Source: Saprospiraceae bacterium (lineage in GTDB: Bacteria; Bacteroidota; Bacteroidia; Chitinophagales; Saprospiraceae). From it: DNA of 33,900 bases. Every line of letters begins with the position of its first letter. Position 1 is the stretch's first letter. Below are positions 26,503 through 33,900 of the stretch, piece after piece. Below the pieces are notes generated by a model that worked only from the letters and a program-made list of their open reading frames with translations, searched no databases and had not been told where the DNA came from. Location: the NCBI GenBank assembly GCA_028277915.1, contig JANQFJ010000267.1, positions 1 through 33,900 on the forward strand, read 5' to 3'. The position numbers and the translations under genes were made by a program.

Positions 26503-27264
26503 ATGCTAAAAACACGAATAATTCCAGCATTGTTGTTACGAAATGCCAGCCTTGTCAAAACGGTGCAATTCAACAAATTTGGCTACATTGGTGATCCTGC
26601 CAATACCGTTCGGATTTTTAATGAACTGGAAGTTGACGAACTCATTTTTCTCGATATCACCGCCACAAGAGATAAAAGGAATCCAAACCTCAAAGTACTC
26701 TCCGAAATTTGTAATGAATGTTTTATGCCATTAGCTTACGGAGGAGGGGTTCGCGATTTTGACATTGCAAAGCAAATATTTCAAATGGGTTTTGAAAAAG
26801 TGGCTGTCAATTCCTATGCCTTCGAAAACCCACAATTTATCACTCAATTGGCTGATCATTTTGGAAGCCAGGCTGTCATTGGATCTATCGATGTAAAAAA
26901 AGATTTTTGGGGAAAACAATGGGTTTTTGGTCATGGAGGAAAGCGAAAGTTTAAAAAAAATCCGGTCGATTGGGCTATTGAACTGGAAAAATTGGGCGCA
27001 GGTGAAATTCTGTTGACTTCAATAGATCATGAAGGAACCTGGAAAGGCTTCGATAACCAGTTAACTAAACAAATATCCGAAGCGGTTTCAATACCCGTGA
27101 TTGCTCATGGAGGAGCAGGCGATATTGCACATCTTGAAACAGTGGTCAAAGAGGCCGGAGCGTCGGCAGTAGCTTTGGGAAGTATGGTAGTTTATCAAAA
27201 GAAAGGAATGGGCGTTTTGGTTAATTTTCCGGATCGTGCAGCATTAGCAAGCGTAATCAATTGA
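26503..27264 (+). CDS. hisF: HisF-like partner of WbpG/HisH, Asp11 replaced
   Basis: Beta/alpha-barrel protein of 253 residues aligned over its full length with HisF, the cyclase subunit of imidazole glycerol phosphate synthase. It keeps LDITAT, YGGGVRDF, Asp130 in SIDVKK, LLTSID and HGGAG. At the position of catalytic Asp11 (in T. maritima HisF, IIACLDVKDG) it has IIPALLLRNA, with Leu at residue 11. Loss of that residue should prevent histidine-pathway cyclisation. It fits the HisF2 paralogues that pair with WbpG, in which the barrel serves to channel ammonia. The phosphate-binding regions appear kept. It is the last gene of the amidotransferase triad; a 35-base gap follows. Confidence 0.93.
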   Translation: MLKTRIIPALLLRNASLVKTVQFNKFGYIGDPANTVRIFNELEVDELIFLDITATRDKRNPNLKVLSEICNECFMPLAYGGGVRDFDIAKQIFQMGFEKVAVNSYAFENPQFITQLADHFGSQAVIGSIDVKKDFWGKQWVFGHGGKRKFKKNPVDWAIELEKLGAGEILLTSIDHEGTWKGFDNQLTKQISEAVSIPVIAHGGAGDIAHLETVVKEAGASAVALGSMVVYQKKGMGVLVNFPDRAALASVIN

Positions 27265-27299
27265 TATAATAATATTTAAGAACATTTTAATTTTTAAAA

Positions 27300-28046
27300 T
27301 TGAACACTTCAACTTTAGTAAAACAAAAATTTCATTTCACATTTGAAAATTTAAAAGAACAATACCAAAAAACATTGGATTACGGGTATGAGATTGTGAG
27401 ATGTGTGGACTACTTAAAACTTAAAAAAGAAGGATTACCTCAAAAATTATTGGTCAATCGGATTGACATTGATTTTTCTGTCAAAAAAGCCAGAAAGCTG
27501 GGCGAAATTTTTAACGAATTGGGCATCAAAGGAACATTCTTCATAAGATTACATGCTCCAGAGTACAATCCCTTCTCTTTTGAAAACTATCGGATCGTGC
27601 GCTATTTAATAGATACAGGCCATGAAATAGGATATCACTCTGAGGTTGTTGATCAAGCCGCTATTTGGAATGAGAACATCGTAGAATGTTTTAAAAGAGA
27701 CCTTGATGTTTTTAAAAGAATGTATGGGGTTGATATTAAAGGTGTCGCTAGTCATGGTGGTATGACCGGACTCAATAATTTGGATTTTTGGAAGGATAGA
27801 AAAGCCAGTGATTTTGGCTTATTGTATGAAGCTTACGATAAACAACCCGAGTTTAATATCTTTCAGGAGTCCTTTTATGTTTCGGATTCCGAGTGGACCA
27901 GATGGAAGTGTTATAATAAAGGTGATAGAGTAGATGGAGACCACCGATCATTGGCAGAACATATAGAAGACAATCATCCGATCTTACATGTCTTAATTCA
28001 CTCAGATACTTATTTTGATAATCATTTTTATGAAAACGAAAAGTAA
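27300..28046 (+). CDS. NodB-like polysaccharide-deacetylase fold protein, atypical metal site
   Basis: The 248-residue product resembles the CE4/NodB fold. RIDIDFS (residues 54-60) corresponds to the catalytic-Asp motif TFDDG, followed by LGIKGTFFIR and GHEIGYHSE (107-115), the His motif of the family. The usual second metal His, four residues after His113, is Val117, so the standard metal triad is incomplete. The protein may use other ligands or have lost deacetylase activity. It has no signal peptide, so it would act in the cytoplasm, probably on a sugar nucleotide or lipid-linked sugar. The start is TTG at 27300; no in-frame ATG precedes the first motif. It lies eight bases before the WbqC-like gene. 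Confidence 0.65.
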   Translation: MNTSTLVKQKFHFTFENLKEQYQKTLDYGYEIVRCVDYLKLKKEGLPQKLLVNRIDIDFSVKKARKLGEIFNELGIKGTFFIRLHAPEYNPFSFENYRIVRYLIDTGHEIGYHSEVVDQAAIWNENIVECFKRDLDVFKRMYGVDIKGVASHGGMTGLNNLDFWKDRKASDFGLLYEAYDKQPEFNIFQESFYVSDSEWTRWKCYNKGDRVDGDHRSLAEHIEDNHPILHVLIHSDTYFDNHFYENEK

Positions 28047-28054
28047 ATTTTCTT

Positions 28055-28786
28055 ATGACCATTGCAATCCATCAACCAGATTTTATGCCCTGGATGGGCT
28101 TTTTCAATAAAATGCGTAAATCTGATGTTTTTGTTGTTTTGGATCATACCGAAAATAATCCAAGAGATGCTCATTTCTGGTGCCGAAGGGTACGAATTAT
28201 AGCAAACAAACAACCTTTCTGGTTTTCAATTCCTTTACAAAAACCAAAAGAAAGAATAGGTATACCGATAAATGAAATGAGAATACATACTACCGATCCT
28301 CAATTCGCTAAAAAGAAGCAACTAAAAACTTTACAACTTAATTACTCCAAAGCTCCTTTCTTCAAAGATGTTTTTCCGTTAGTGAGTGCGTACTTTGAAA
28401 GTGATGAGCCATTAATGATTAATCGGAATATGAAATTTATTTTTGCAGTGTCCGAACGGCTGGGTTTCCAACCAAAAATCATCTACAGTTCTTCCCTTAA
28501 TTGTGAAAAGAAGTCTACAGAGTTGTTAATTGAGATCATTCAAAAAGTAAAAGGTACGACCTATTTAAGTGGTACTGGCTCAGATGGATATATGAAAAAT
28601 GAAATGTTTGCTGAAAATAAAATAGCCCTTACTTTCAACGATTTTCAACCGATAGCTTATCCACAATTCAACACAACAGAATTTGTCGGTGGCATTTCAA
28701 TCATTGATGCCCTGATGAATGTTGGATTTGAAGGAGTTAATGAATTGTATCGTCAACTTGACAATCAAAAAATGCATGCACTTTAA
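28055..28786 (+). CDS. WbqC-family protein
   Basis: The 243-residue protein opens with the WbqC signature: IHQPDFMPWMGFFNKM, then DVFVVLDH and WCRRVRI. It continues with typical segments such as YLSGTGSDGYM. WbqC-like proteins are widespread in O-antigen, capsule and flagellin-glycan loci, but I know of no established biochemical activity. The conserved N-terminal His-Gln-Pro suggests a catalytic or binding role. Here it sits between a NodB-like protein and a hexapeptide acyltransferase, so a role in building or attaching an N-acyl group is possible but unproven. Its last 11 bases overlap the next start. Confidence 0.85.
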   Translation: MTIAIHQPDFMPWMGFFNKMRKSDVFVVLDHTENNPRDAHFWCRRVRIIANKQPFWFSIPLQKPKERIGIPINEMRIHTTDPQFAKKKQLKTLQLNYSKAPFFKDVFPLVSAYFESDEPLMINRNMKFIFAVSERLGFQPKIIYSSSLNCEKKSTELLIEIIQKVKGTTYLSGTGSDGYMKNEMFAENKIALTFNDFQPIAYPQFNTTEFVGGISIIDALMNVGFEGVNELYRQLDNQKMHAL

Positions 28787-29684
28787 CATCAATAATAAAG
28801 TATTAGCAGATATTGCTAATATTGAACTTGCTTACTCAGTTGAGTTTGGAGGTATTGGAAATCTTAGTATTCACAATATTCCGGATATGCTATCCTGGTT
28901 GGTTTCGGATAAATACATTGGCGAGTTAAAGGCAAGTAAAAATATTAAAGCTGTAATCATTCCCCCGGAATTAGAAGATAGTTTGTCAGATGTGGATGTT
29001 CTGAAAATAATCCATGAGGATCCCATGTCGCCGGCTATCAAGTTAATCAATTTTATTAATGAAACTACTAAAGTCACTTTTGAATCAGTAATTCATCCCT
29101 CCGCTACGATTCACCTATCTGCTTTTATTGCTCCATTTAATGTAAGAATAATGGAAAGTGTAATTGTTGAACCATTAGCTTCAATAATGGCAGATACTGT
29201 AATTCACAAAGGATCATTGATAAGAAGCGGTGCTCGGATTGGTGCAGATAATTTTGATCGGCATCATACTAAAGATGGGGAGATAATACGGATGATATCA
29301 AATAATAAAGCTATAATTCACGAAAACGTAGAAGTGGGGTATAATTCTGTCATTAACAAAGGAGATTCGGGTAGAGATACTGTCATTGGAAAAAATACCG
29401 CTATTCATGATGCTGTTCAGGTTTGCCATGGCGTTCAGATAGGGGAAAACTGTCATGTCTGGGGTGGCGTATTCTTTTGTGGCCATTCAACCATTGGAAG
29501 TAGAACACGAATCCAGCCTAGGGCCATCATCAGTAATATGGTGGAGGTAGGAGATGATTGCCATATTGGGATTAACGCATTAGTTACAAAAGATTTAGAT
29601 GATAGAGAAGTTTTTTTTGGAAATCGTTCACTACGATCAAAAGCTTCCTTGGATCTATTAAAAGCTAAGTTTCAAAATAAATAA
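28776..29684 (+). CDS. LpxD-like hexapeptide acyltransferase
   Basis: The 302-residue protein has a non-repeat N-terminal domain (about 1-100), then left-handed beta-helix repeats, a layout like LpxD. LpxD moves a 3-hydroxyacyl chain from acyl-carrier protein to an amino sugar. Candidate catalytic histidines are in FDRHHTKDG and QVCHGVQIGENCHVWGG. I choose the ATG at 28776, with an 11-base overlap with wbqC, because the frame upstream of it (from 28719) has no family-like sequence and would overlap by 68 bases. It is more diverged than housekeeping LpxD, so it is probably a dedicated sugar acyltransferase. The nearby MaoC-ketoreductase and FkbH genes suggest that the donor could be an ACP-bound hydroxyacid. 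Confidence 0.78.
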   Translation: MHFNINNKVLADIANIELAYSVEFGGIGNLSIHNIPDMLSWLVSDKYIGELKASKNIKAVIIPPELEDSLSDVDVLKIIHEDPMSPAIKLINFINETTKVTFESVIHPSATIHLSAFIAPFNVRIMESVIVEPLASIMADTVIHKGSLIRSGARIGADNFDRHHTKDGEIIRMISNNKAIIHENVEVGYNSVINKGDSGRDTVIGKNTAIHDAVQVCHGVQIGENCHVWGGVFFCGHSTIGSRTRIQPRAIISNMVEVGDDCHIGINALVTKDLDDREVFFGNRSLRSKASLDLLKAKFQNK

Positions 29685-29710
29685 TAAGAATAATTTAAGC
29701 TGCAAATTGC

Positions 29711-30898
29711 ATGAACTATGAAGAAATAAAAATAGGAGACCGAGCGGAGATAAAACATAAAATATCAAAAAAGGATATCGAAAAGTTTGTTGACTTAACG
29801 GGAGATGATAACAAATTGCATATTGATGAAGCTTATGCTAAAAAAACTTCTTTTAAAAAACCGGTAGCACATGGTATGCTAGGAGCTTCATTTATTTCTA
29901 CTATCATTGGAACCAAACTCCCTGGCGATGGTGCTTTATGGTTTGCTCAAAATCTGGAATTTCTTTTACCAGTAAGGGTAAACGATGAAATCACAATTGT
30001 GGCAGAAGTCACAAAAAAATATGATAGAACACAGACTATTGAATTGTCTACTGAAATCTTTAATCAGAATCGTCAAAAGGTATTGACCGGTTCTGCAAAA
30101 GTAAAAGTTATTCCACAGGAGACCCAGAATTTAGAAAATGAAGTTACTAATAAAGTGCCAGCTAAAACGGCCTTGGTCATTGGAGCCACTGGTGGTATAG
30201 GTAGGGCTGTCGTTAAAAAATTAGCAGAACAAGGTTATGAAATTGGCCTTCACTTCCACAGTAATTTTACCTTGGCAGAGCAATTAAAAAAGGATGTAGA
30301 AAAGATTGGTAGCAAAGCATTCTATGTGAAAGCCAACTTATTGAAGGAAGATGATATAAAAGAGTTGGTGAGTAATGTGGATAGAAAATTTGGAAGATTA
30401 AGCATTTTAATCAACGCTGCTACGCTATCACTACCAAATATTAAGTTTGAAGATTTGATTTGGGAAGATATTCAAAAGCAAATTGATATTAATATCAAGT
30501 CAAATTTTTACCTGATAAAAGCGTTGCTACCCATTATGAAAGAGCAAAAATATGGTAAAATTATCACCTTGGTGACTCAAGCTATCGAACAACCCAATGC
30601 GGAATGGTTACATTATATCACTGCGAAATCTGCACTTAGCGGTTTTTCAAAAGCATTAGCTGTAGAGTTGGCAAAATATGGCATTCGTTTTAATATGGTA
30701 TCTCCAGGAATGACAGATACCGATCTAATTAGTGAAATTCCTAAAAAAGCCCGTTTGCTAAATGCCGCTAAAACACCACTCAAAAGAATCGCAGCAACCA
30801 GTGATGTTGCCAATGCCATCCTCTATCTCTCTCAAAAAGAATCTGATTTTTTGACCGGCGAGACTATTCGAATAAATGGTGGCCAGGTCATGCTATAA
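29711..30898 (+). CDS. MaoC-like hydratase fused to ketoreductase (SDR)
   Basis: Two enzymes in one 395-residue chain. The N-terminal hot-dog domain (about 1-135) has the (R)-hydratase motif GDDNKLH, with Asp32 and His37 as likely catalytic residues, plus AHGML. The C-terminal FabG-like domain (about 151-395) has GATGGIGR (158-165), catalytic Tyr302 and Lys306 in YITAK, and the SPGMTDTD region. The Ser normally 13 residues before the Tyr is Thr289, and the usual NNAG is INAAT, so cofactor binding is somewhat atypical. Together the domains could interconvert 3-keto-, (R)-3-hydroxy- and enoyl-thioesters. Inside a sugar operon this points to local synthesis of a short hydroxyacyl group for glycan decoration. 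The substrate is not known. Confidence 0.85.
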   Translation: MNYEEIKIGDRAEIKHKISKKDIEKFVDLTGDDNKLHIDEAYAKKTSFKKPVAHGMLGASFISTIIGTKLPGDGALWFAQNLEFLLPVRVNDEITIVAEVTKKYDRTQTIELSTEIFNQNRQKVLTGSAKVKVIPQETQNLENEVTNKVPAKTALVIGATGGIGRAVVKKLAEQGYEIGLHFHSNFTLAEQLKKDVEKIGSKAFYVKANLLKEDDIKELVSNVDRKFGRLSILINAATLSLPNIKFEDLIWEDIQKQIDINIKSNFYLIKALLPIMKEQKYGKIITLVTQAIEQPNAEWLHYITAKSALSGFSKALAVELAKYGIRFNMVSPGMTDTDLISEIPKKARLLNAAKTPLKRIAATSDVANAILYLSQKESDFLTGETIRINGGQVML

Positions 30899-30949
30899 TA
30901 TTAATCGTTTTATTTTTTTGTAAAGATATTTAACTGAAATAATGTTCCT

Positions 30950-32209
30950 ATGAAAGTTGCCTTACTGTGTAATATGAATAATAATTACTTTGCTCTACTA
31001 AGATACCTTAGAGATTTGGGTGTTGATGCTACATTGTTTAGTTTTTTAGATGAACATGAACATTTCGGACCAGAAAGTGATACCTGGTATATTGAAAAGT
31101 GGGAAAAGCACATTAAGAAAATAGATATGTCTTTTTACGATCCAGGACATATTTTGAAGTTTAATAAGAAAAAAGTAACTGAGCAGCTAAAAGATTATGA
31201 TATACTGATTGGGTCGGGACCCACTCCGGCTTATCTGTATAGAATTGGAAGGAAGTTAGATATATTTATACCATATAAAACCGGAGTGGAATATACTATT
31301 TTCGCTTACCCGTTAAGGTTTCCTCTCACGGTATTAAAAATGATGAACCTCAAACGGTTACAGTTGAAAGGGCTCCAACAATGCAAGACGATATTAAACC
31401 AAGACTTAAGGCCAATTACGCTTGATAAAATCAAATCGTTTGATGTACCGTACTATTTCTTGGGGATTCCAATGGTTTATCAAGAAGATATTTCTGAAGA
31501 AAAAATGCCTGCAGATTTAAAAATGCACATTGATAAAATCAAAAAGAAGAAATTTATTTTGTTTCATCATGGCCGTCATCTTTGGAAACAGTTAAAAAGA
31601 AGGGTTGTAAAACCAAGACCGTTTATTAATAACAATGCGAACGACAGGGTAATTCGATCTTTTCATAAACTTTTAGAAAATAACGAAAACGCAAAGAAAG
31701 AGGCTCTATTGGTCTTGTTTGAATACGGCCCTCAAATCGATTTGTCTAAAGATTTAATAAAAGAATTGGGTATAGAGGAATATGTTTTATGGATGCCAAT
31801 AATGTCGCGTAAGTACATACTTCAATTAATTCGATATGCAACTGTCGGTATTGGAGATGTCGCCGTTGGTTTTTGGGGAGGTAAAACATATGAATTTATG
31901 ATAAATGGAGTGCCAGTGCTCAATAGTTTAACAGCGGATAAAGCAAAATTTAAAAAACTTACAAAGAAAGAAATTCCTCCAGTGTTAGTGACGAATACTG
32001 AAGAGGCTATTTATGAAAAAGTACAATTTCTATTTAAAAACCCGGAAGAATTAAAAGAACTTAAAAGTCGCTCTAAAGAGTGGTTTATGAAATATAATGG
32101 AGAAGAGCTGACCAAGAAAATTATATATATCTGCACACAATTGTATAACAATGAACCTATTAATAAAGAATTGGTATATGATTATGATCACAATTGTGCA
32201 TTTGCATAA
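30950..32209 (+). CDS. Predicted GT-B fold glycosyltransferase
   Basis: The 419-residue protein starts with a Rossmann-like strand (MKVALLCNMNNNYFALLRYLRDLGVDATLF). Its C-terminal half carries GT4-like features: LFHHGRHLW after the linker, a LVLFEYGP strand, ELGIEEYVLWMP, and GGKTYEFMINGVPVL, which corresponds to the donor-binding loop. It probably transfers a sugar to the growing lipid-linked repeat unit at the cytoplasmic face of the inner membrane. No signal peptide is seen. It is the only clear glycosyltransferase in the window, so others must lie downstream. The match to GT4 is by pattern and is not strong; donor and acceptor are unknown. Confidence 0.7.
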   Translation: MKVALLCNMNNNYFALLRYLRDLGVDATLFSFLDEHEHFGPESDTWYIEKWEKHIKKIDMSFYDPGHILKFNKKKVTEQLKDYDILIGSGPTPAYLYRIGRKLDIFIPYKTGVEYTIFAYPLRFPLTVLKMMNLKRLQLKGLQQCKTILNQDLRPITLDKIKSFDVPYYFLGIPMVYQEDISEEKMPADLKMHIDKIKKKKFILFHHGRHLWKQLKRRVVKPRPFINNNANDRVIRSFHKLLENNENAKKEALLVLFEYGPQIDLSKDLIKELGIEEYVLWMPIMSRKYILQLIRYATVGIGDVAVGFWGGKTYEFMINGVPVLNSLTADKAKFKKLTKKEIPPVLVTNTEEAIYEKVQFLFKNPEELKELKSRSKEWFMKYNGEELTKKIIYICTQLYNNEPINKELVYDYDHNCAFA

Positions 32210-32245
32210 ATTCCCTAAACCAACTTTTGATTTTAGATAAAATTG

Positions 32246-33118
32246 ATGAATAAAATAACTCGTATTTACCGCATTTTAAAAAGACAGAAAAGGCCTTTTT
32301 GTTATTTGTTTGCCGTTTTTTTGTTAAAGACGAAATTATGCAATTTTTTTACCATAAATACACGAGGATATAAAATCCGGTTCTCTCCTTCTTCCTTAGC
32401 GACAGTGCTTTTTTGTTATCCTGATGATAGGAAAATAACAGTAGATTTTATTGCCAATTACCTTTCTAAAGGAGAAACCTATATTGATGTAGGAAGTAAT
32501 ATTGGAGTAACAGCAATTCCAGGCGCAAAATCTGTCGGAAAGGAAGGGGTTGTTTTAGCTTTCGAGCCGCACCCATTAGCATATCGGTATATGTGTAATA
32601 ATTTGGAATTCAATCAAATTAATTATGTGAATACTATTAATGCTGCTTTGGGAGAAAAAGAAGGTATGGTATCTTTTTCCAATATAAATGCAGATGATCA
32701 AAATAAAGTATTAACACAAAAAGCAAAAAATGCAATTGAAGTGCCTATTAATACTTTGGATCATTATACAGCTAATTTGAATAAAGTTGATTTGTTGAAA
32801 ATTGATGTAGAAGGATATGAAAAATTTGTATTGGAAGGTAGTAGTAAAACTTTAGAAAAAACAAAATCAATATATATAGAGATTTCGGTTATCCATTTTA
32901 AAGAATTCAATTATACTGCAAAAGACATTTTTACAAAGTTGGAGAACCAAGGCTTTGATTTATTTAGAATTGTTAGTGAAAAAAAATTAGAAAAGATTAA
33001 TACCCTATATGTGCAAGAAGTGGTTTCTGAAAATATTGTAGCAACTAAAAACATAAATAAACTAGTAAAGCAAGGAAACTGGGAAATCGTAGAAACATCC
33101 TTTGTTTCTGCTTTATGA
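32246..33118 (+). CDS. FkbM-family methyltransferase
   Basis: SAM-dependent methyltransferase of 290 residues. It has the SAM-binding motif YIDVGSNIGVTAIPGAK, the acidic loop AFEPHPLAYRYM, and the FkbM-typical LLKIDVEGYEKFVLEGS. In polysaccharide loci FkbM proteins methylate sugar hydroxyls, or in some cases a non-sugar decoration. The N-terminus is basic and partly hydrophobic (about residues 15-35), which could give weak membrane association. I use the ATG at 32246 rather than the adjoining TTG at 32243. It lies 36 bases after the glycosyltransferase and 28 bases before the FkbH-like gene. Confidence 0.88.
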   Translation: MNKITRIYRILKRQKRPFCYLFAVFLLKTKLCNFFTINTRGYKIRFSPSSLATVLFCYPDDRKITVDFIANYLSKGETYIDVGSNIGVTAIPGAKSVGKEGVVLAFEPHPLAYRYMCNNLEFNQINYVNTINAALGEKEGMVSFSNINADDQNKVLTQKAKNAIEVPINTLDHYTANLNKVDLLKIDVEGYEKFVLEGSSKTLEKTKSIYIEISVIHFKEFNYTAKDIFTKLENQGFDLFRIVSEKKLEKINTLYVQEVVSENIVATKNINKLVKQGNWEIVETSFVSAL

Positions 33119-33146
33119 GGTGATTATAAGGTAAAAAACTGTTATA

Positions 33147-33900
33147 ATGAAACTAGAAAATCTAAAATATACAGAAATTCTAAAGCTCAATAAAGAACTG
33201 AAAACTCAGGTTGATGGAAAACCGTTTAAAGTTAAGGTGCTGGCTAACATTATGGTGCATTATGTGAAGGAAGTATTAGAGTATGTGTTGCGTTCCAAAA
33301 AACTAAATCTGGAAATTGAATTTGGGGATTATGATAATATTATTCAAGATTCTGCTTCCTCTGGGAATTCGGATGTGGTAATTATCTTTTGGGAGCCTGC
33401 TAATTTAGTAGATGGGTTTCAATATAAAATAGAAACATGGGCAGAGAAACAAATTACTGAATTAGAAAACAAGTTAAAAGGAGAGATAGATTTAGTTCTG
33501 AAAAATTTATCCGGAATATCACTGGTTTTGTTTAATCGTTTTTCCAATACTATTTTCAATCAATATGGATTAAGCGATTCGAATTTGGATCGATTGGTAA
33601 ATTCATTAAACAATTATCTAGAGTCTAAGAGTTTGGATAATTTAAGATTAATAGAATTAGATCGCATTTTTTCTCAATTATCCATTTCAGAATGCATTAG
33701 TTTCAGGGATTATTATTCTTCCAAATCTTTGTATACGATTCCCTTTTTTAAAAAATATGCAGAGCAAATAGCACCTTACATTTTATCAGCAAGAGGAAAA
33801 GCCAAAAAAGCGCTAATTCTCGATTGTGATAATACACTTTGGAAGGGTATTGTAGGAGAAGATGGTTTTGATGGCATTAAAATGTCCGCCCAATCTAAAG
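33147..33900 (+). CDS. FkbH-like HAD-IIIC protein, cut by the window end
   Basis: I translated this frame by hand from the ATG at 33147; it stays open to the window end (251 codons). Residues 1 to about 215 form an N-terminal domain like those of FkbH/HAD-IIIC proteins. The HAD phosphatase motif LDCDNTLWKGIVGEDG follows, with Asp226 and Asp228 as nucleophile and acid. Well-known FkbH proteins load glyceryl or related hydroxyacyl units from 1,3-bisphosphoglycerate onto an acyl carrier protein. In polysaccharide clusters they are thought to supply acyl decorations. The C-terminal part, and any ACP gene after it, lie outside the window. Together with the MaoC-ketoreductase fusion and LpxD-like protein it suggests thioester chemistry within the operon. 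Confidence 0.88.
   Translation, partial: MKLENLKYTEILKLNKELKTQVDGKPFKVKVLANIMVHYVKEVLEYVLRSKKLNLEIEFGDYDNIIQDSASSGNSDVVIIFWEPANLVDGFQYKIETWAEKQITELENKLKGEIDLVLKNLSGISLVLFNRFSNTIFNQYGLSDSNLDRLVNSLNNYLESKSLDNLRLIELDRIFSQLSISECISFRDYYSSKSLYTIPFFKKYAEQIAPYILSARGKAKKALILDCDNTLWKGIVGEDGFDGIKMSAQSK

Noticed and set aside
25880..27264. hisH-hisF as part of a histidine operon
   Set aside because: No other his genes are nearby, wbpG overlaps hisH, and HisF lacks catalytic Asp11.
28719..28775. Longer start for the LpxD-like acyltransferase
   Set aside because: It would overlap wbqC by 68 bases with no family-like sequence; ATG 28776 gives a normal 11-base overlap.

Overview
The window looks like chromosomal DNA from a member of the Bacteroidota. 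It is AT-rich by eye. Several genes are preceded by the Bacteroidota-type -7 promoter element TAnnTTTG, and purine-rich Shine-Dalgarno sequences are mostly absent. The gene families also fit: an SLBB-rich polysaccharide export protein, a Wzz-like protein without a kinase domain, a UpxY/NusG-type antiterminator, and a winged-helix/nucleotidyltransferase-like regulator. I cannot place it below phylum level. No tRNA, rRNA, CRISPR array, transposase or phage gene was seen.

Layout. (1) 8-1804: a predicted outer-membrane beta-barrel protein of the Wzi/RemB type. (2) 1933-4748, minus strand: the sulfate-activation operon cysC-cysD-cysN. (3) 4927-8616: full-length cobalamin-dependent methionine synthase metH. 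(4) 8990-13425: a two-gene polysaccharide export unit, an SLBB-repeat outer-membrane exporter and a Wzz-like inner-membrane partner. (5) 13507-14984: a control region with a winged-helix regulator, a strong intrinsic terminator, two copies of one inverted repeat, a UpxY-like antiterminator, and a hairpin leader before the first sugar gene. (6) 14985-33900 (runs off the end): a long, tightly packed surface-polysaccharide (O-antigen or capsule) operon.

How the sugar operon may work. TviB (UDP-HexNAc 6-dehydrogenase) and TviC/WbpP (4-epimerase) give N-acetylhexosaminuronic acids. WbpB, a DegT aminotransferase and WbpD would convert UDP-GlcNAcA to a 2,3-diacetamido uronic acid. WbpG with HisH and a HisF that lacks the usual catalytic Asp11 would add an acetamidino group. 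An AsnB-like amidotransferase could make a uronamide. An L-2-hydroxyglutarate oxidase homologue directly after wbpB may recycle the 2-hydroxyglutarate that WbpB-type enzymes make from 2-oxoglutarate. The distal part holds a NodB-like protein, a WbqC-like protein, two hexapeptide acyltransferases, a MaoC-ketoreductase fusion, a glycosyltransferase, an FkbM methyltransferase and an FkbH-like HAD protein. This suggests an unusual acyl or methyl decoration. Flippase, polymerase, initiating transferase and most glycosyltransferases are not in the window and probably lie downstream.

The most interesting signals are the wbpB-lhgO pairing, the shared operator candidate TTTATTGAGTA-N7-TACTC, the hairpin leader after the antiterminator gene, and the MaoC-ketoreductase fusion next to FkbH.
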